From contig NZ_JACHMY010000001.1 of the NCBI RefSeq assembly GCF_014205135.1, forward strand, positions 2,170,001 to 2,234,000: a DNA stretch of 64,000 nucleotides, given 5' to 3'. A program made the position numbers and the translations under genes. Positions 26,310 to 35,263 of the stretch are shown here, piece after piece (position 1 is the stretch's first letter; each line of letters begins with the position of its first letter). The notes beneath the pieces are model-generated. The model worked only from the letters and a program-made list of their open reading frames with translations, had not been told where the DNA came from and did no database searches. The DNA is from Kribbella italica. GTDB taxonomy: Bacteria > Actinomycetota > Actinomycetes > Propionibacteriales > Kribbellaceae.

Positions 26310-27037
26310 CTCAGGTCGAGCACGAGCCCTTCCTCCGCGGCGATCACGTCACCGGCGAAGTTCTCCCGCGCCTGGGTCACCGAGAGAGCGCGATCCGAGC
26401 CGGGCCAGAAGTGCGTCAGCAGCAACCGCTTCGCCCCGGTGGCGAACGTGCCGGCCTCCCGCGCGGTCATCAGGAACCGCGGTCCCTCGGCCGGCGGTTC
26501 CTGATGCGTCGCGTCGCAGATGAACAGATCCGCGCTGTCAGCCAGCCGAGCCAACTCAGGCGACGGCCCACTGTCGCCCGTGTAGGAAACCGTCAGCCCC
26601 GGCGCACTCAGCCGTACGCCGAAGTTCGTCTTGTAGTGCGGCAAGAGAACGCTCTCCAGCCGGAACGGCCCGATCTCCGTCGCCGTCGCCAGGTCGTGCA
26701 CGGCAAAGACCGTCGCCGGATCAGGATTCGGTTCCAGCGCCCGCAGTACGGCGAGCACGCCCGGCGGGCAGTACAGCGGGATCGGCGCGGCCTCGGGCGC
26801 CTGGTAGTGCCGGACCCGCGCGAGGGCGCTCACGTCGACGCAGTGGTCGGGATGCTCGTGGGTCACCACGACCGCGTCGACCTCGCCGTCCGGGCAGTGC
26901 TCGAGCAACCGCGGCAGCGTCGCGTACCCGAGATCCAGCACAACCTTGAACCCGTCGTACTCGAGCAGGAAGCCGGCGCACGCCCGGCCCGCCTCGGGCC
27001 AGGCACCGCACGACCCGAGCACGGTCAGCGACCTCAT
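26306..27037 (-). CDS. MBL-fold metallo-hydrolase (RNase Z/phosphonate-type group)
   Basis: A 243-residue metallo-beta-lactamase-fold hydrolase with THEHPDHCVDVSAL as metal site, YTGDSGPSPEL carrying an Asp ligand, ATHQEP and LLLTHFWPGSD with late His. The layout resembles RNase Z-like and other cytosolic hydrolases. Its ATG overlaps the YccF stop by 4 bases (ATGA). It is the last gene of a five-gene minus-strand operon. Confidence 0.87.
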   Translation of the reverse strand: MRSLTVLGSCGAWPEAGRACAGFLLEYDGFKVVLDLGYATLPRLLEHCPDGEVDAVVVTHEHPDHCVDVSALARVRHYQAPEAAPIPLYCPPGVLAVLRALEPNPDPATVFAVHDLATATEIGPFRLESVLLPHYKTNFGVRLSAPGLTVSYTGDSGPSPELARLADSADLFICDATHQEPPAEGPRFLMTAREAGTFATGAKRLLLTHFWPGSDRALSVTQARENFAGDVIAAEEGLVLDLS

Positions 27038-27426
27038 CGGATGCCGAAGGCCTCGTCCGTGGAGACGATGTCCTTGCCCAGCGGCAGCAGCGAGATCGGG
27101 ATCAGCTTGAAGTTGGCCAGGCCGAGCGGGATCCCGATGATGCTGACGCACAGCGCGATGCCGGTGACCAGGTGGCCCAGCGCCAGCCACCAGCCGGCGA
27201 CGATCACCCAGATGATGTTGCCGAGCACCGACCCGGCGCCCGCGCCGCGGCGGTCGACGACGGTCCGGCCGAACGGCCAGAGCGCGAACCCGGCGATCCG
27301 GAACGACGCGATGCCGAACGGGATGGTGACGATCAGGATGCAGCAGATCAGGCCGGCGATCGCGTAGCCGACCGCCAGCCAGAATCCGGCCAGCATCAGC
27401 CAGATCAGGTTCAGGAGCGTTCTCAT
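27034..27426 (-). CDS. yccF: YccF domain membrane protein
   Basis: A 130-residue protein with two copies of the YccF inner-membrane motif: LNLIWLMLAGFWLAVGYAIA with IPFGIASFRIAGFALWPFGR, then NIIWVIVAGWWLALGHLVT with IPLGLANFKLIPISLLPLGK. Function unknown. It overlaps the hydrolase gene upstream and the MBL gene downstream by 4 bases each, so all are made together. Confidence 0.92.
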   Translation of the reverse strand: MRTLLNLIWLMLAGFWLAVGYAIAGLICCILIVTIPFGIASFRIAGFALWPFGRTVVDRRGAGAGSVLGNIIWVIVAGWWLALGHLVTGIALCVSIIGIPLGLANFKLIPISLLPLGKDIVSTDEAFGIR

Positions 27427-28286
27427 ACCTGCCAGCCTGCCACCCGCCGGGTGTGCTCGAGGGTCAACCGGGCGACAAGTCCGGGATCGTTCCGGGGCAA
27501 CCAGTGCCCTCCCCTGACCACTTGGACGCTGAGATTGGGGGCCCAGCGCGCGACGTCGGTCTGCAGCGGTGTCGTCACGAACGCGTCGCCGTCCGGAGAC
27601 ACCGCGAGCACCGGTACGTCGGTACGCCGTGCCCGCGGCCGCAGCAGCCGAGGGAGCACGTTGGCGCGGTAGAGCTGCAGACCGTTCACGTAGTCCGGGA
27701 GAGAGCGTTCTCCGTCCGGCGCCGCACGTCCTCCCGCGCTCAGCTCCATCTTGGCCGTGGCGCGCTGCCCCCACCCCGTCCGCCAGCCGAGCTCGGGCAC
27801 CCAGGGCAGCTGGAAGTAGAGGATGTACCAGGAGTGCGCGAGCTGGGAGAGCTTCTCCCGCCGCGGCCGGCGATCGCGGAAGAAGTAGCCGGCGTGATCG
27901 AGCGACGGCCCCGAGATCGACACGAACGACTCGATCCGCCCGCGCAACCGCTCACTGGTCACGAAGTGCCAGGACTGGATCGAGCCCCAGTCGTGCGCGA
28001 GCAGCTGCACCGCCTGGTCACCGGCGACCGCGTCGAGCACGGCGGTGAAGTCCTCCTCCAGCCGATCGAGCCGGTACGCCGTACGCCCGCGCGGGTGGTC
28101 GGAGTTCCCCGCGCCGCGGACGTCGTACGTGACGACGTGGAAGTGCTCGGCGAGCCGTTGCGCAACAGGCTCCCAGAGGCGGGCGTTGTCCGGGTACCCG
28201 TGCACGCAGACGAGCACGGGCGCGGACGGGTCGCCGTACTCGTAGAGCGCGATCTGCGTCCCGTCGGCCGATCTCACCCGGCGCAC
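27423..28286 (-). CDS. Alpha/beta hydrolase, epoxide hydrolase-like
   Basis: A 287-residue alpha/beta hydrolase. The oxyanion region is CVHGYPDNARLWEP and the nucleophile elbow reads LLAHDWGSIQSW, with Asp in the place taken by Ser in esterases, as in epoxide hydrolases or dehalogenases. A late His appears in RGGHWLPRNDPG. GTG 28286 is chosen because GAGGAG lies upstream and the previous gene stops five bases earlier. Confidence 0.88.
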   Translation of the reverse strand: MRRVRSADGTQIALYEYGDPSAPVLVCVHGYPDNARLWEPVAQRLAEHFHVVTYDVRGAGNSDHPRGRTAYRLDRLEEDFTAVLDAVAGDQAVQLLAHDWGSIQSWHFVTSERLRGRIESFVSISGPSLDHAGYFFRDRRPRREKLSQLAHSWYILYFQLPWVPELGWRTGWGQRATAKMELSAGGRAAPDGERSLPDYVNGLQLYRANVLPRLLRPRARRTDVPVLAVSPDGDAFVTTPLQTDVARWAPNLSVQVVRGGHWLPRNDPGLVARLTLEHTRRVAGWQV

Positions 28287-28288
28287 GC

Positions 28289-29449
28289 TCAGTACTCCTC
28301 GGTCGAGATCACCCGGAAGCTGATGCCTGCGGCAACCAACCGGTCGCGCAACGCCGGGCCCATCGCCGAGGCGGTCGTCACCTGGCCGGCCGTCGTCGGG
28401 AGGTCGTCGAGCGCCAGTGAGAGCGCGCACTCGCCGAGCATCTTCGCGGTCTCGTCGTACCCCGGATCACCGCCGGCGACCTCGGTGACGACGCGCGTGC
28501 CGCCGCCCGAGCCGATGAACCGCGCCTTGAACCACGACTTCGCCCGCCGTTCCGGCGACGGCCCGTCCCCGGCCTTGATCCGGTCGATCAGCGCCTTGCG
28601 CGCCGGCGGGACCTGAGCGGCAGCGACCAGCAGGCCCATCCCGACGATGCCCCCGGCAACCATCGGCAACCGCTTCACGGCCGCGTAGTGCGAGTACGTG
28701 AAGGCGGGTCCGTACGCGTCGAGCAGCATCGCCGAACGACGGACGATCTGCGGGTCGACCGTCGGCAGCGGGACCGCCCAGAAGCCCTGCAAGCGGTGGA
28801 TCCGGCCGGCGGACAGCTTCACCGAGCGGTCGGTCAGGCGTTCCTCGGCACGCCGCCGGGCCTTGTGCGCGTCGAGGTTCTGCTTGCCGCGGGAGAACGC
28901 GGTGATCGCGGTCTCCCAGGTTCCGCCCGACGGTTTGCCGCCGGCACGGATCATGCCGTCGACCTTGATCGGCACGCGGCGCGGCAGCTGCTCGACGGTG
29001 AACTGCACGCCCAGGTCGTACGGGATCGAGTCGAAACCGCAGCAGTGGATCAACCGCGCGCCGGTCTCGACGGCCTTCGCGTGGTGGGCGACGTACATCT
29101 TGTCGACGAACTCCGACTCGCCGGTCAGGTCGAGGTAGTCGGTCCCCGCCGCGGCGCAAGCCGCGACCAGCGGTTCGCCGTACCGGATGTACGGGCCGAC
29201 GGTGGTGACGACGATGCGGGTCGACTCGGCGACCGCTCTCAGCGACTCCGGGTCCTCGACGTCTGCAGGCAGGAGGTCGAGCTCGGGAGCCTTCAGGTCG
29301 TCGCGGAGCTTCTCCAGCTTCGCGTTGTTCCGGCCCGCGAGCGCGAGCTTCAGGCCGGGCGGCGCGTGCTTCACGAGGTACGCCGCGGTGAGCGCTCCCG
29401 TGAAGCCGGTCGCGCCGAGCAGCACCACGTCGTACTGGCGTTCACTCAT
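28289..29449 (-). CDS. Saccharopine dehydrogenase-like / trans-acting enoyl reductase-type protein
   Basis: A 386-residue protein with an N-terminal Rossmann fold (DVVLLGATGFTGALTAAYL) and the family segments VVTTVGPYIRYGEPLVAACA, YLDLTGE and HCCGFDSIPYDLG. Mycobacterial relatives reduce double bonds of lipids (phthiocerol/phenolphthiocerol type), others are of unknown role. A lipid-modifying role beside an SDR and a hydrolase is plausible. Its ATG overlaps the SDR stop by four bases. Confidence 0.85.
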   Translation of the reverse strand: MSERQYDVVLLGATGFTGALTAAYLVKHAPPGLKLALAGRNNAKLEKLRDDLKAPELDLLPADVEDPESLRAVAESTRIVVTTVGPYIRYGEPLVAACAAAGTDYLDLTGESEFVDKMYVAHHAKAVETGARLIHCCGFDSIPYDLGVQFTVEQLPRRVPIKVDGMIRAGGKPSGGTWETAITAFSRGKQNLDAHKARRRAEERLTDRSVKLSAGRIHRLQGFWAVPLPTVDPQIVRRSAMLLDAYGPAFTYSHYAAVKRLPMVAGGIVGMGLLVAAAQVPPARKALIDRIKAGDGPSPERRAKSWFKARFIGSGGGTRVVTEVAGGDPGYDETAKMLGECALSLALDDLPTTAGQVTTASAMGPALRDRLVAAGISFRVISTEEY

Positions 29450-30336
29450 CCGCGGGCACCTTTGGCCTTGGCCGTGTCCGCGAGGCCGCCGGCACCGGAC
29501 GCACGGGACGAGACGTCGGCACCGCGGGCCTCGATGTCGGCCAGGGCGGCGCGGTCGGCCTTGGCGACCGACCTCCGGCTGCCCAGCTCGACGAGGTGCG
29601 GGATCAGCGCGCGGAAGATCTTCATCGGGCCGATCCAGCCGGGCACGTGCACCACGCGAGAGCGCTTCCTGATGCCGGCGGTGAACTTCTCGACGGCGAG
29701 TTCCAGCGGGTAGACGCGGCTCGCGAACGGGATCCCGGTCCGGACCTTGCCGAACACCGGGTGGTCGTCGACGCCGCGCACCATGTCGGTGTCGACGAAG
29801 GTCATGTGCGCGACGCCGACCCGGACGCCGAGGTGCCGCAGCTCGGCGCGCAGGCTGTTGCCCATCGCTTCGACCCCGGCCTTGGCCGTGTTGTACGACG
29901 CGAGCCCGGGGATGTGCACGACGGCCGCGAGCGACGAGACGAGCAGCAGGTAGCCCTTGCTCTCGATCAGGTGCGGCAACGTCAGGTGAACGGTCCGCCA
30001 GACGCCGTACAGGTCGACGTCGAGAACGCGCTCCCAGACGGCCGGGTCCATGCTCCGGGTGAAGCCCGGCGCCGCGATGCCCGCGTTCGCGACGACGACG
30101 TCGATCCGGCCGTACCGCTCGCGAACGCCCTCGACCGCGGCGCGCAGCGACTCCAGGTCGGTGACGTCGGCCTCCCACCAGCCGGCGTCCGGGCCGCAGT
30201 CCTCGGCGACCTTCTTCAGCTCGTCGGGTTCCAGCCCGACCAGCGCCAGTGTGTCGCCCTCGCTCGCCAGCCGGCGAGCCACCGCCGCACCGATCCCCCG
30301 GGACGCGCCTGTGACGAGTACGACCTTGCCGGCCAT
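29446..30336 (-). CDS. Short-chain dehydrogenase/reductase
   Basis: A 296-residue SDR, first gene of the operon. The cofactor motif is VTGASRGIGAAVA, NAG is in VVVANAGIA, the catalytic Ser is in LLVSSLAAVV and the Tyr/Lys pair in YNTAKAG. The C-terminal 70 residues are basic. The family oxidises or reduces alcohol/ketone pairs; here probably a lipid or hydrophobic substrate. GGAGG precedes the ATG, and two palindromic operators lie upstream. Confidence 0.9.
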   Translation of the reverse strand: MAGKVVLVTGASRGIGAAVARRLASEGDTLALVGLEPDELKKVAEDCGPDAGWWEADVTDLESLRAAVEGVRERYGRIDVVVANAGIAAPGFTRSMDPAVWERVLDVDLYGVWRTVHLTLPHLIESKGYLLLVSSLAAVVHIPGLASYNTAKAGVEAMGNSLRAELRHLGVRVGVAHMTFVDTDMVRGVDDHPVFGKVRTGIPFASRVYPLELAVEKFTAGIRKRSRVVHVPGWIGPMKIFRALIPHLVELGSRRSVAKADRAALADIEARGADVSSRASGAGGLADTAKAKGARG

Positions 30337-30350
30337 CGCGGACCTCCGTC

Positions 30351-30399
30351 TGTTGAGTCGATACTCAACAGTAAGTGCTTGTTGAGCTGATACTCAATA
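30351..30399. promoter_or_regulatory. Twin TetR-type operators between SDR operon and TetR gene
   Basis: Two 20-bp palindromes, TGTTGAGTCGATACTCAACA at 30351-30370 and TGTTGAGCTGATACTCAATA at 30380-30399. The first has perfect 8-bp arms. They are 29 bases apart, and the second overlaps the -10 of the TetR gene. A dimer of that protein on each site would repress both directions. Confidence 0.8.
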
Positions 30400-30403
30400 G
30401 ACT
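30398..30403 (+). promoter_or_regulatory. -10 element for leaderless TetR gene
   Basis: TAGACT ends six bases before ATG 30410 and is partly covered by the second operator. Confidence 0.5.
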
Positions 30404-30409
30404 GTCCCT

Positions 30410-31003
30410 ATGAGTCAAGCCTCAGAGCACCGCGCACCCCGGTTGCGGCCGGACGAACGGCGGGCGCAGATCCTCGACGCCGCGCGCCGGGTGCTCGAGG
30501 CCGATCCGCACGGCGACCTGAGCGTCGAACGCGTCGCCGCCGAGGCCCACGTCTCCCCCGCCCTGCTCTTCCACTACTTCGGCTCGAAGAAGAAGTTCCA
30601 GTACGCCGTGATCGAGGAGGCCGCCTCCGAGCTGATGCTCCGGACCGCTCCCGACCTCTCCCTCCCGCCCGACCAGCGGCTGCGCTCCGGCATCCGCGCC
30701 TTCGTCCGCGCCGTTCTCGAAGCCCCTCAGCTCTACCGCGCGACGCTGCTGATGTCGGCCGCGGGCGATCCCGCCGTACGGGCTCTGCACTCCGAGCTGC
30801 GGCAGGTCTTCAGCCGCTGGGTCATCGACGCCCTCGCGCAGCAGGGCGTCGAGACCACGCCCAAGGTCGAGTTGGCGTGCTTGGGCTGGCAGGGATACAT
30901 CGAGCAGCTCCTGCTCACCTGGATCGACAACCCGACCGTCGCCGAGGACGAGGTCGAGGAGCTCTGCGAGCGATCGCTCTCCGCCCTTCTCACCACCCTC
31001 TGA
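30410..31003 (+). CDS. TetR/AcrR-family repressor
   Basis: A 197-residue regulator. The helix-turn-helix (about 18-65) contains RAQILDAARRVLEADPHGDLSVERVAAEA and HYFGSKKKFQYAVI. The C-terminal domain is a normal ligand-binding bundle. It is divergent from the SDR operon and separated from it only by the twin palindromes. The operon content suggests a lipid-like ligand, which is inference. Confidence 0.9.
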   Translation: MSQASEHRAPRLRPDERRAQILDAARRVLEADPHGDLSVERVAAEAHVSPALLFHYFGSKKKFQYAVIEEAASELMLRTAPDLSLPPDQRLRSGIRAFVRAVLEAPQLYRATLLMSAAGDPAVRALHSELRQVFSRWVIDALAQQGVETTPKVELACLGWQGYIEQLLLTWIDNPTVAEDEVEELCERSLSALLTTL

Positions 31004-31038
31004 CGGTGAGGCGGTACGGCGTACCGCTCGAACGCCGC

Positions 31039-31044
31039 TAGGGT
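31039..31044 (+). promoter_or_regulatory. -10 element for leaderless exonuclease gene
   Basis: TAGGGT ends seven bases before GTG 31052. Confidence 0.45.
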
Positions 31045-31051
31045 TACGGGC

Positions 31052-31855
31052 GTGCTCAAGGTTGCCACGGTGAATGTGAACGGGGTTCGGGCGGCGTACC
31101 GGCGGGGCATGGCTCCGTGGCTGGAGCAGACCGATCCGGATCTCCTGCTGCTGCAGGAGGTTCGCGCGACCGACGAGGTCCTGCGCGACCACCTCGGCGG
31201 CGACTGGCACCTCGCGCACGCCGAGCCCGCGATCGAGGGCAGCAAGGGCCGCGCCGGTGTCGCGATCGCGAGCCGGCGGCCGATCAAGCTGGAGCGGACC
31301 GATCTCGGGCCGGAGCGGTTCGACGGGTCCGGCCGGTGGGTCGAGGCGGACGTCGTGCTCGACGACGGGTCGACGCTGACGGCGGTCAGCACCTACGTGT
31401 TCACCGGCGAGTTCGAGACGCCGCCGCGACAGGAGGAGAAGTACGCCTTCCTCGATGCGATCACCGCACGACTGACCGAGCTGCGCGCCGACGGGCGGCA
31501 CGTGCTGATGTGCGGTGACCTGAACATCGCGCACCGGGAGGAGGACCTGAAGGCCTGGAAGGCGAACCGCAAGAAGAGCGGTTTCCTGCCCGAGGAACGC
31601 GCCTGGATGGATCGTTTGTTCGAGGCCGGCTGGGTCGACCTCGGCCGCCGGTTCGGCGGCGACGGCCCCGGTCCGTACTCGTGGTGGTCGTGGCGCGGCA
31701 AGGCGTTCGACAACGACGCCGGCTGGCGGATCGACTACCAGATCGCCTCTCCCGGCCTGGCCGCCGCGGCCACCGGCTGCGCGATCCACCGCGCGCCGAC
31801 GTACGCCGAGCGCTGGAGCGACCACGCGCCGGTGGTGGCGACCTACAGCCTCTGA
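31052..31855 (+). CDS. xthA: Exodeoxyribonuclease III / AP endonuclease
   Basis: A 267-residue EEP-superfamily nuclease that cuts DNA at abasic sites and degrades 3' ends. Key segments are TVNVNGVRAAYRRG, LLLQEVRATDE with catalytic Glu, VSTYVF, MCGDLNIAHREEDL with Asp and Asn, and WRIDYQIASPGL plus WSDHAPVVATY with the terminal His. Length is normal. It stands beside a peptidase with which it has no clear link. Confidence 0.92.
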   Translation: MLKVATVNVNGVRAAYRRGMAPWLEQTDPDLLLLQEVRATDEVLRDHLGGDWHLAHAEPAIEGSKGRAGVAIASRRPIKLERTDLGPERFDGSGRWVEADVVLDDGSTLTAVSTYVFTGEFETPPRQEEKYAFLDAITARLTELRADGRHVLMCGDLNIAHREEDLKAWKANRKKSGFLPEERAWMDRLFEAGWVDLGRRFGGDGPGPYSWWSWRGKAFDNDAGWRIDYQIASPGLAAAATGCAIHRAPTYAERWSDHAPVVATYSL

Positions 31856-31867
31856 CACGGGCGCGGG

Positions 31868-31873
31868 TAGTCT
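31868..31873 (+). promoter_or_regulatory. -10 element for leaderless oligopeptidase gene
   Basis: TAGTCT ends six bases before ATG 31880. Confidence 0.5.
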
Positions 31874-31879
31874 CCCCAC

Positions 31880-33955
31880 ATGCCTGAGTTGACTCCCCCT
31901 GTCGCCGCCAAGAAGCCGGTCGAACGTACCCACCACGGCGACGTGTTCGTCGACGACTACGAGTGGTTGCGCGACAAGACCAACGACGAGGTTCTCGACC
32001 ACCTGCGCGCCGAGAACAGCTACACAGAGGCCCGCACCGCGCACCTGGAATCGTTGCGTGAGGCAATCTTCGGCGAGATCTCCGCGCGCACCCTCCAGAC
32101 CGACCTGAGCGTGCCCTCACGGCTGGGCGGCTACTGGTACTACACCCGCACGGTCGAGGGCCAGCAGTACGCGATCAGCTGCCGGGTGCCCGCCGACGGC
32201 GACCAGCCGCCGGCCACCGACGGCGAGATCCCCGGCGAGGAGGTCATGCTCGACGGCAACGTGCTGGCCGGCGACTCGGAGTTCTTCTCGCTCGGCACCG
32301 TCGACGTCTCCCCCGACGGCAACCTGCTGGCGTACTCGGTCGACCTCAAGGGCGACGAGCGGTTCACGCTGCGGATCAAGGACCTGCGCACCGGCGAGCT
32401 GCTGCCCGACGAGCTGCCCGAGGTGCACTACGGGTCGGCCTGGTCGGCCGACGGCTCGACCATCTTCTACACGAAGGTCGACGACGCGTGGCGGCCGTTC
32501 CAGGTCTGGCGGCACGCGCTCGGCGCCTCCGGCGACGACGTCCTGGTCAAGGAGGAGGCCGACGAGCGGTACTGGATCGGCGTCGACCTGACCCGTAACG
32601 AGCAGGCCATCCAGATCGCCCTCGGCAGCAAGCTGACCAGCGAGGTCTGGCTGCTCGACGCGCAGGACCCGACCGGCGAGCCGGTCGTCGTCCGGCCGCG
32701 CGTCGAGGGCGTCGAGTACGACGTGGAGCACGCCGGCGACCAGCTGCTGATCACGCACAACGCCGACGCCGAGAACTTCTCGCTGGCCACCGCTCCGCTG
32801 GACAAGCCGGGCGACTGGACCACGCTGATCGAGGGCGACGAGTCGAGCCGGCTGCTCGGCGTCGACGCGTTCGCCCAGCATGTCGTGCTGTACCGGCGCC
32901 GGGACGCGCTGACCGAGCTGGCCATCATGCGCCGCGACGGCGACGGCTTCGCCGCCGCGCAGGGCCTCACCTTCGACGAGCCGATCTACACGGTCGGCCC
33001 GGGCCGCAACGACGAGTGGGAAGACACCCGGTACCGGTTCGGCTACACGTCGCTGGTCACGCCCGGTTCGACGTACGACGTGGACGTGGCGACCGGCGAG
33101 CGGCGGTTGCTCAAGCAGCAGCCCGTGCTCGGCGGCGTCGACCTGAGCGCCTACACGCAGTACCGGGAGTGGGCGACGGCCTCCGACGGGACGCAGGTGC
33201 CGGTCTCGATCGTCGCCCGCAAGGACGTCGCCAAGGACGGCAACGCGCCGGTCGTGCTCTACGGCTACGGCTCGTACGAGTCCTCGATGGACCCCTGGTT
33301 CTCGATCCCGCGGCTGTCGCTGCTGGACCGCGGCGTGGTGTTCGCGATCGCGCACGTGCGCGGCGGCGGCGAGCTCGGGCGGCACTGGTACGACAACGGC
33401 AAGACGCTGACCAAGCGGAACACGTTCACCGACTTCGTCGCGGTCGCCGAGCACCTGGCCAAGGACGGCTGGAGCCGGCCGGAGCGGATCGTCGCGCAGG
33501 GCGGCAGCGCCGGCGGGCTGCTGATGGGCGCGGTCGCGAACCTGGCGCCGCAGGCGTTCGGCGGGATCGTCGCGGAGGTGCCGTTCGTGGACGCGCTGAC
33601 GACGATTCTCGACCCGTCGCTGCCGCTGACCGTGATCGAGTGGGAGGAGTGGGGCAATCCGCTCGAGGACCCCGAGGTCTACCGGTACATGAAGTCCTAC
33701 TCGCCGTACGAGAACGTGACGGCTCAGCAGTACCCGCGAATTCTCGCGATCACGAGCCTGAACGACACCCGGGTGTTCTTCGTCGAGCCGGCCAAATGGG
33801 TCGCCAAGTTGCGGGAGACCGCCGCCGGTGACGTCGACGTCCTGCTGAAGACCGAGATGGAGGCCGGCCACGGCGGCCGCAGCGGCCGGTACGACGCGTG
33901 GCGCGAAGTCGCCTTCACGCTCGCCTGGGAGCTCGACACCCTGGGTTTGGCCTAA
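31880..33955 (+). CDS. ptrB: Oligopeptidase B (S9A family)
   Basis: A 691-residue cytosolic serine oligopeptidase. It begins with the family motif DDYEWLRD, carries a seven-bladed propeller (about 75-410), and a hydrolase domain with YGYGSYESSMDPWF, RGGGELGRHWYDNG and nucleophile Ser543 in AQGGSAGGLLMGA. The acidic and histidine triad members lie near LNDTRVFFVEP and AGHGGRSGRYDA. Such enzymes cut short peptides after basic residues. Confidence 0.9.
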   Translation: MPELTPPVAAKKPVERTHHGDVFVDDYEWLRDKTNDEVLDHLRAENSYTEARTAHLESLREAIFGEISARTLQTDLSVPSRLGGYWYYTRTVEGQQYAISCRVPADGDQPPATDGEIPGEEVMLDGNVLAGDSEFFSLGTVDVSPDGNLLAYSVDLKGDERFTLRIKDLRTGELLPDELPEVHYGSAWSADGSTIFYTKVDDAWRPFQVWRHALGASGDDVLVKEEADERYWIGVDLTRNEQAIQIALGSKLTSEVWLLDAQDPTGEPVVVRPRVEGVEYDVEHAGDQLLITHNADAENFSLATAPLDKPGDWTTLIEGDESSRLLGVDAFAQHVVLYRRRDALTELAIMRRDGDGFAAAQGLTFDEPIYTVGPGRNDEWEDTRYRFGYTSLVTPGSTYDVDVATGERRLLKQQPVLGGVDLSAYTQYREWATASDGTQVPVSIVARKDVAKDGNAPVVLYGYGSYESSMDPWFSIPRLSLLDRGVVFAIAHVRGGGELGRHWYDNGKTLTKRNTFTDFVAVAEHLAKDGWSRPERIVAQGGSAGGLLMGAVANLAPQAFGGIVAEVPFVDALTTILDPSLPLTVIEWEEWGNPLEDPEVYRYMKSYSPYENVTAQQYPRILAITSLNDTRVFFVEPAKWVAKLRETAAGDVDVLLKTEMEAGHGGRSGRYDAWREVAFTLAWELDTLGLA

Positions 33956-34169
33956 CCCTTTAAGACGCTCGCGCCCGGCCCCCGGTTGTCCTGTTTTCAC
34001 GGGAATCCGGCGGGTACCGGGCGCGTTGCTACGGGTGGCAACGAAGGACGATGTGTGGTGTGACACATTCAGTAATGATTTTCAGCAGTTCCCCGCTGAC
34101 CAGCGGTTCCTGAAGGCGTGACTGCCGGGAACTCTCAGGGAACGTTCAGGCTGTTTACACACTCGTCGT

Positions 34170-34195
34170 GGAATCTTGAACCTCACTCGAGCGTT
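34170..34195 (+). promoter_or_regulatory. GGAAT-N18-GTT promoter of the sigma-R/SigH type
   Basis: GGAAT at 34170-34174 and GTT at 34193-34195, exactly 18 bases apart, the Streptomyces sigma-R consensus. It lies about 30-55 bases upstream of the group 2 sigma start, as known for sigma-R targets such as hrdD. The match is seen; the regulation is inferred. Confidence 0.6.
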
Positions 34196-34225
34196 GCTCT
34201 CCATGTAACGACGAAGGGAGTTTCG

Positions 34226-35185
34226 GTGGCTCGCATGGCTCGTGTCCGGTCAATGGACGAAGGTATCGACGGCAAGGACAGCGTCGGTCTCTACCTGGAA
34301 GAGATCGCGCGCACTCCTCTGCTGACGGCAGAAGAGGAAGTCGAGCTCGCTGAGACGGTCGAGGCAGGACTCCTGGCGGAGCAACTGCTGGCCGAGGGGC
34401 GGGTTGGACGCAAGAAGGGCGGCGCGCCGAAGTACGCGACGCAGGAGGAGCTGGAGTGGCTGGCCGCGGAAGGCCAGAAGGCCCAGCAGCGGTTCGTCAC
34501 CGCCAACCTGCGGCTCGTGGTGTCGATCGCCCGCCGGTACGGACGATCCCAGATGCCGCTGCTGGACCTGGTCCAGGAGGGCAACACGGGACTGATCCGC
34601 GCGGTGGAGAAGTTCGACTACCGCAAGGGCTTCAAGTTCTCGACGTACGCGACGTGGTGGGTTCGCCAGGCGATCACCCGCGGGATCGCGCAGCAGGCCC
34701 GCGTGGTCCGGCTGCCGGTGCACGTGGTCGAGCAGCTGAACCAGATCGGCTCGGCCCGGCGCACGTTGGAGCGCAAGCTCGGCCGTGAGCCGGAGATCGA
34801 CGAGATCGCCGCCGAGCTGGACCTGGACCCGGAACGCGTGACGGAGCTGATCCGGATCGGCCGGGACCACATCAGCCTGGACAACCCGATCGACGACGAG
34901 GGCGAGACCTCGCTGGGCGACCTGATCGCGGCCGAGACCGCGCCGGGCCCCGACCAGCTGGTCGCGGACGCCTCCGACCGGTCCGGACTGTTCAGCCTGG
35001 TCGACCAGCTCGACCCGCGGTCGGCGGACGTGATCCGTCGCCGCTACGGGCTGCACGACGGCCGGCAGGCCAAGCTGGCCGACATCGGCGCGGTGCACGG
35101 CATCTCGGCGGAGCGGGTCCGGCAGATCGAGCGCGAGGCACTGGGGCGCCTCCGCCTGATGGCCGACCCGACGCTGGCCGCCTAG
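34226..35185 (+). CDS. Group 2 (principal-like) sigma factor, HrdD/SigB type
   Basis: A 319-residue sigma-70 factor without the long N-terminal extension of the principal one. It starts with [24 protein letters not shown] (region 1.2), then [27 protein letters not shown] and [23 protein letters not shown] (region 2), and a region 4 with [25 protein letters not shown] 34226 is chosen because AAGGGAG lies upstream; a longer frame is not supported. It probably serves as an alternative or stress factor. Confidence 0.92.
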   Translation: MARMARVRSMDEGIDGKDSVGLYLEEIARTPLLTAEEEVELAETVEAGLLAEQLLAEGRVGRKKGGAPKYATQEELEWLAAEGQKAQQRFVTANLRLVVSIARRYGRSQMPLLDLVQEGNTGLIRAVEKFDYRKGFKFSTYATWWVRQAITRGIAQQARVVRLPVHVVEQLNQIGSARRTLERKLGREPEIDEIAAELDLDPERVTELIRIGRDHISLDNPIDDEGETSLGDLIAAETAPGPDQLVADASDRSGLFSLVDQLDPRSADVIRRRYGLHDGRQAKLADIGAVHGISAERVRQIEREALGRLRLMADPTLAA

Positions 35186-35230
35186 GTCTGAGCCGCCCAG
35201 GCAGCCGTAGCCAACCAAACCCCATTCAGG

Positions 35231-35258
35231 ACCCCCGGGCCTTTCGAGGCCCGGGGGT
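35231..35258. terminator. Strong bidirectional hairpin
   Basis: A perfect 12-bp stem, ACCCCCGGGCCT with AGGCCCGGGGGT, closed by a TTCG tetraloop. It lies between the sigma gene and the convergent HAD gene and can end both transcripts. Confidence 0.85.
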
Positions 35259-35263
35259 TCTGT

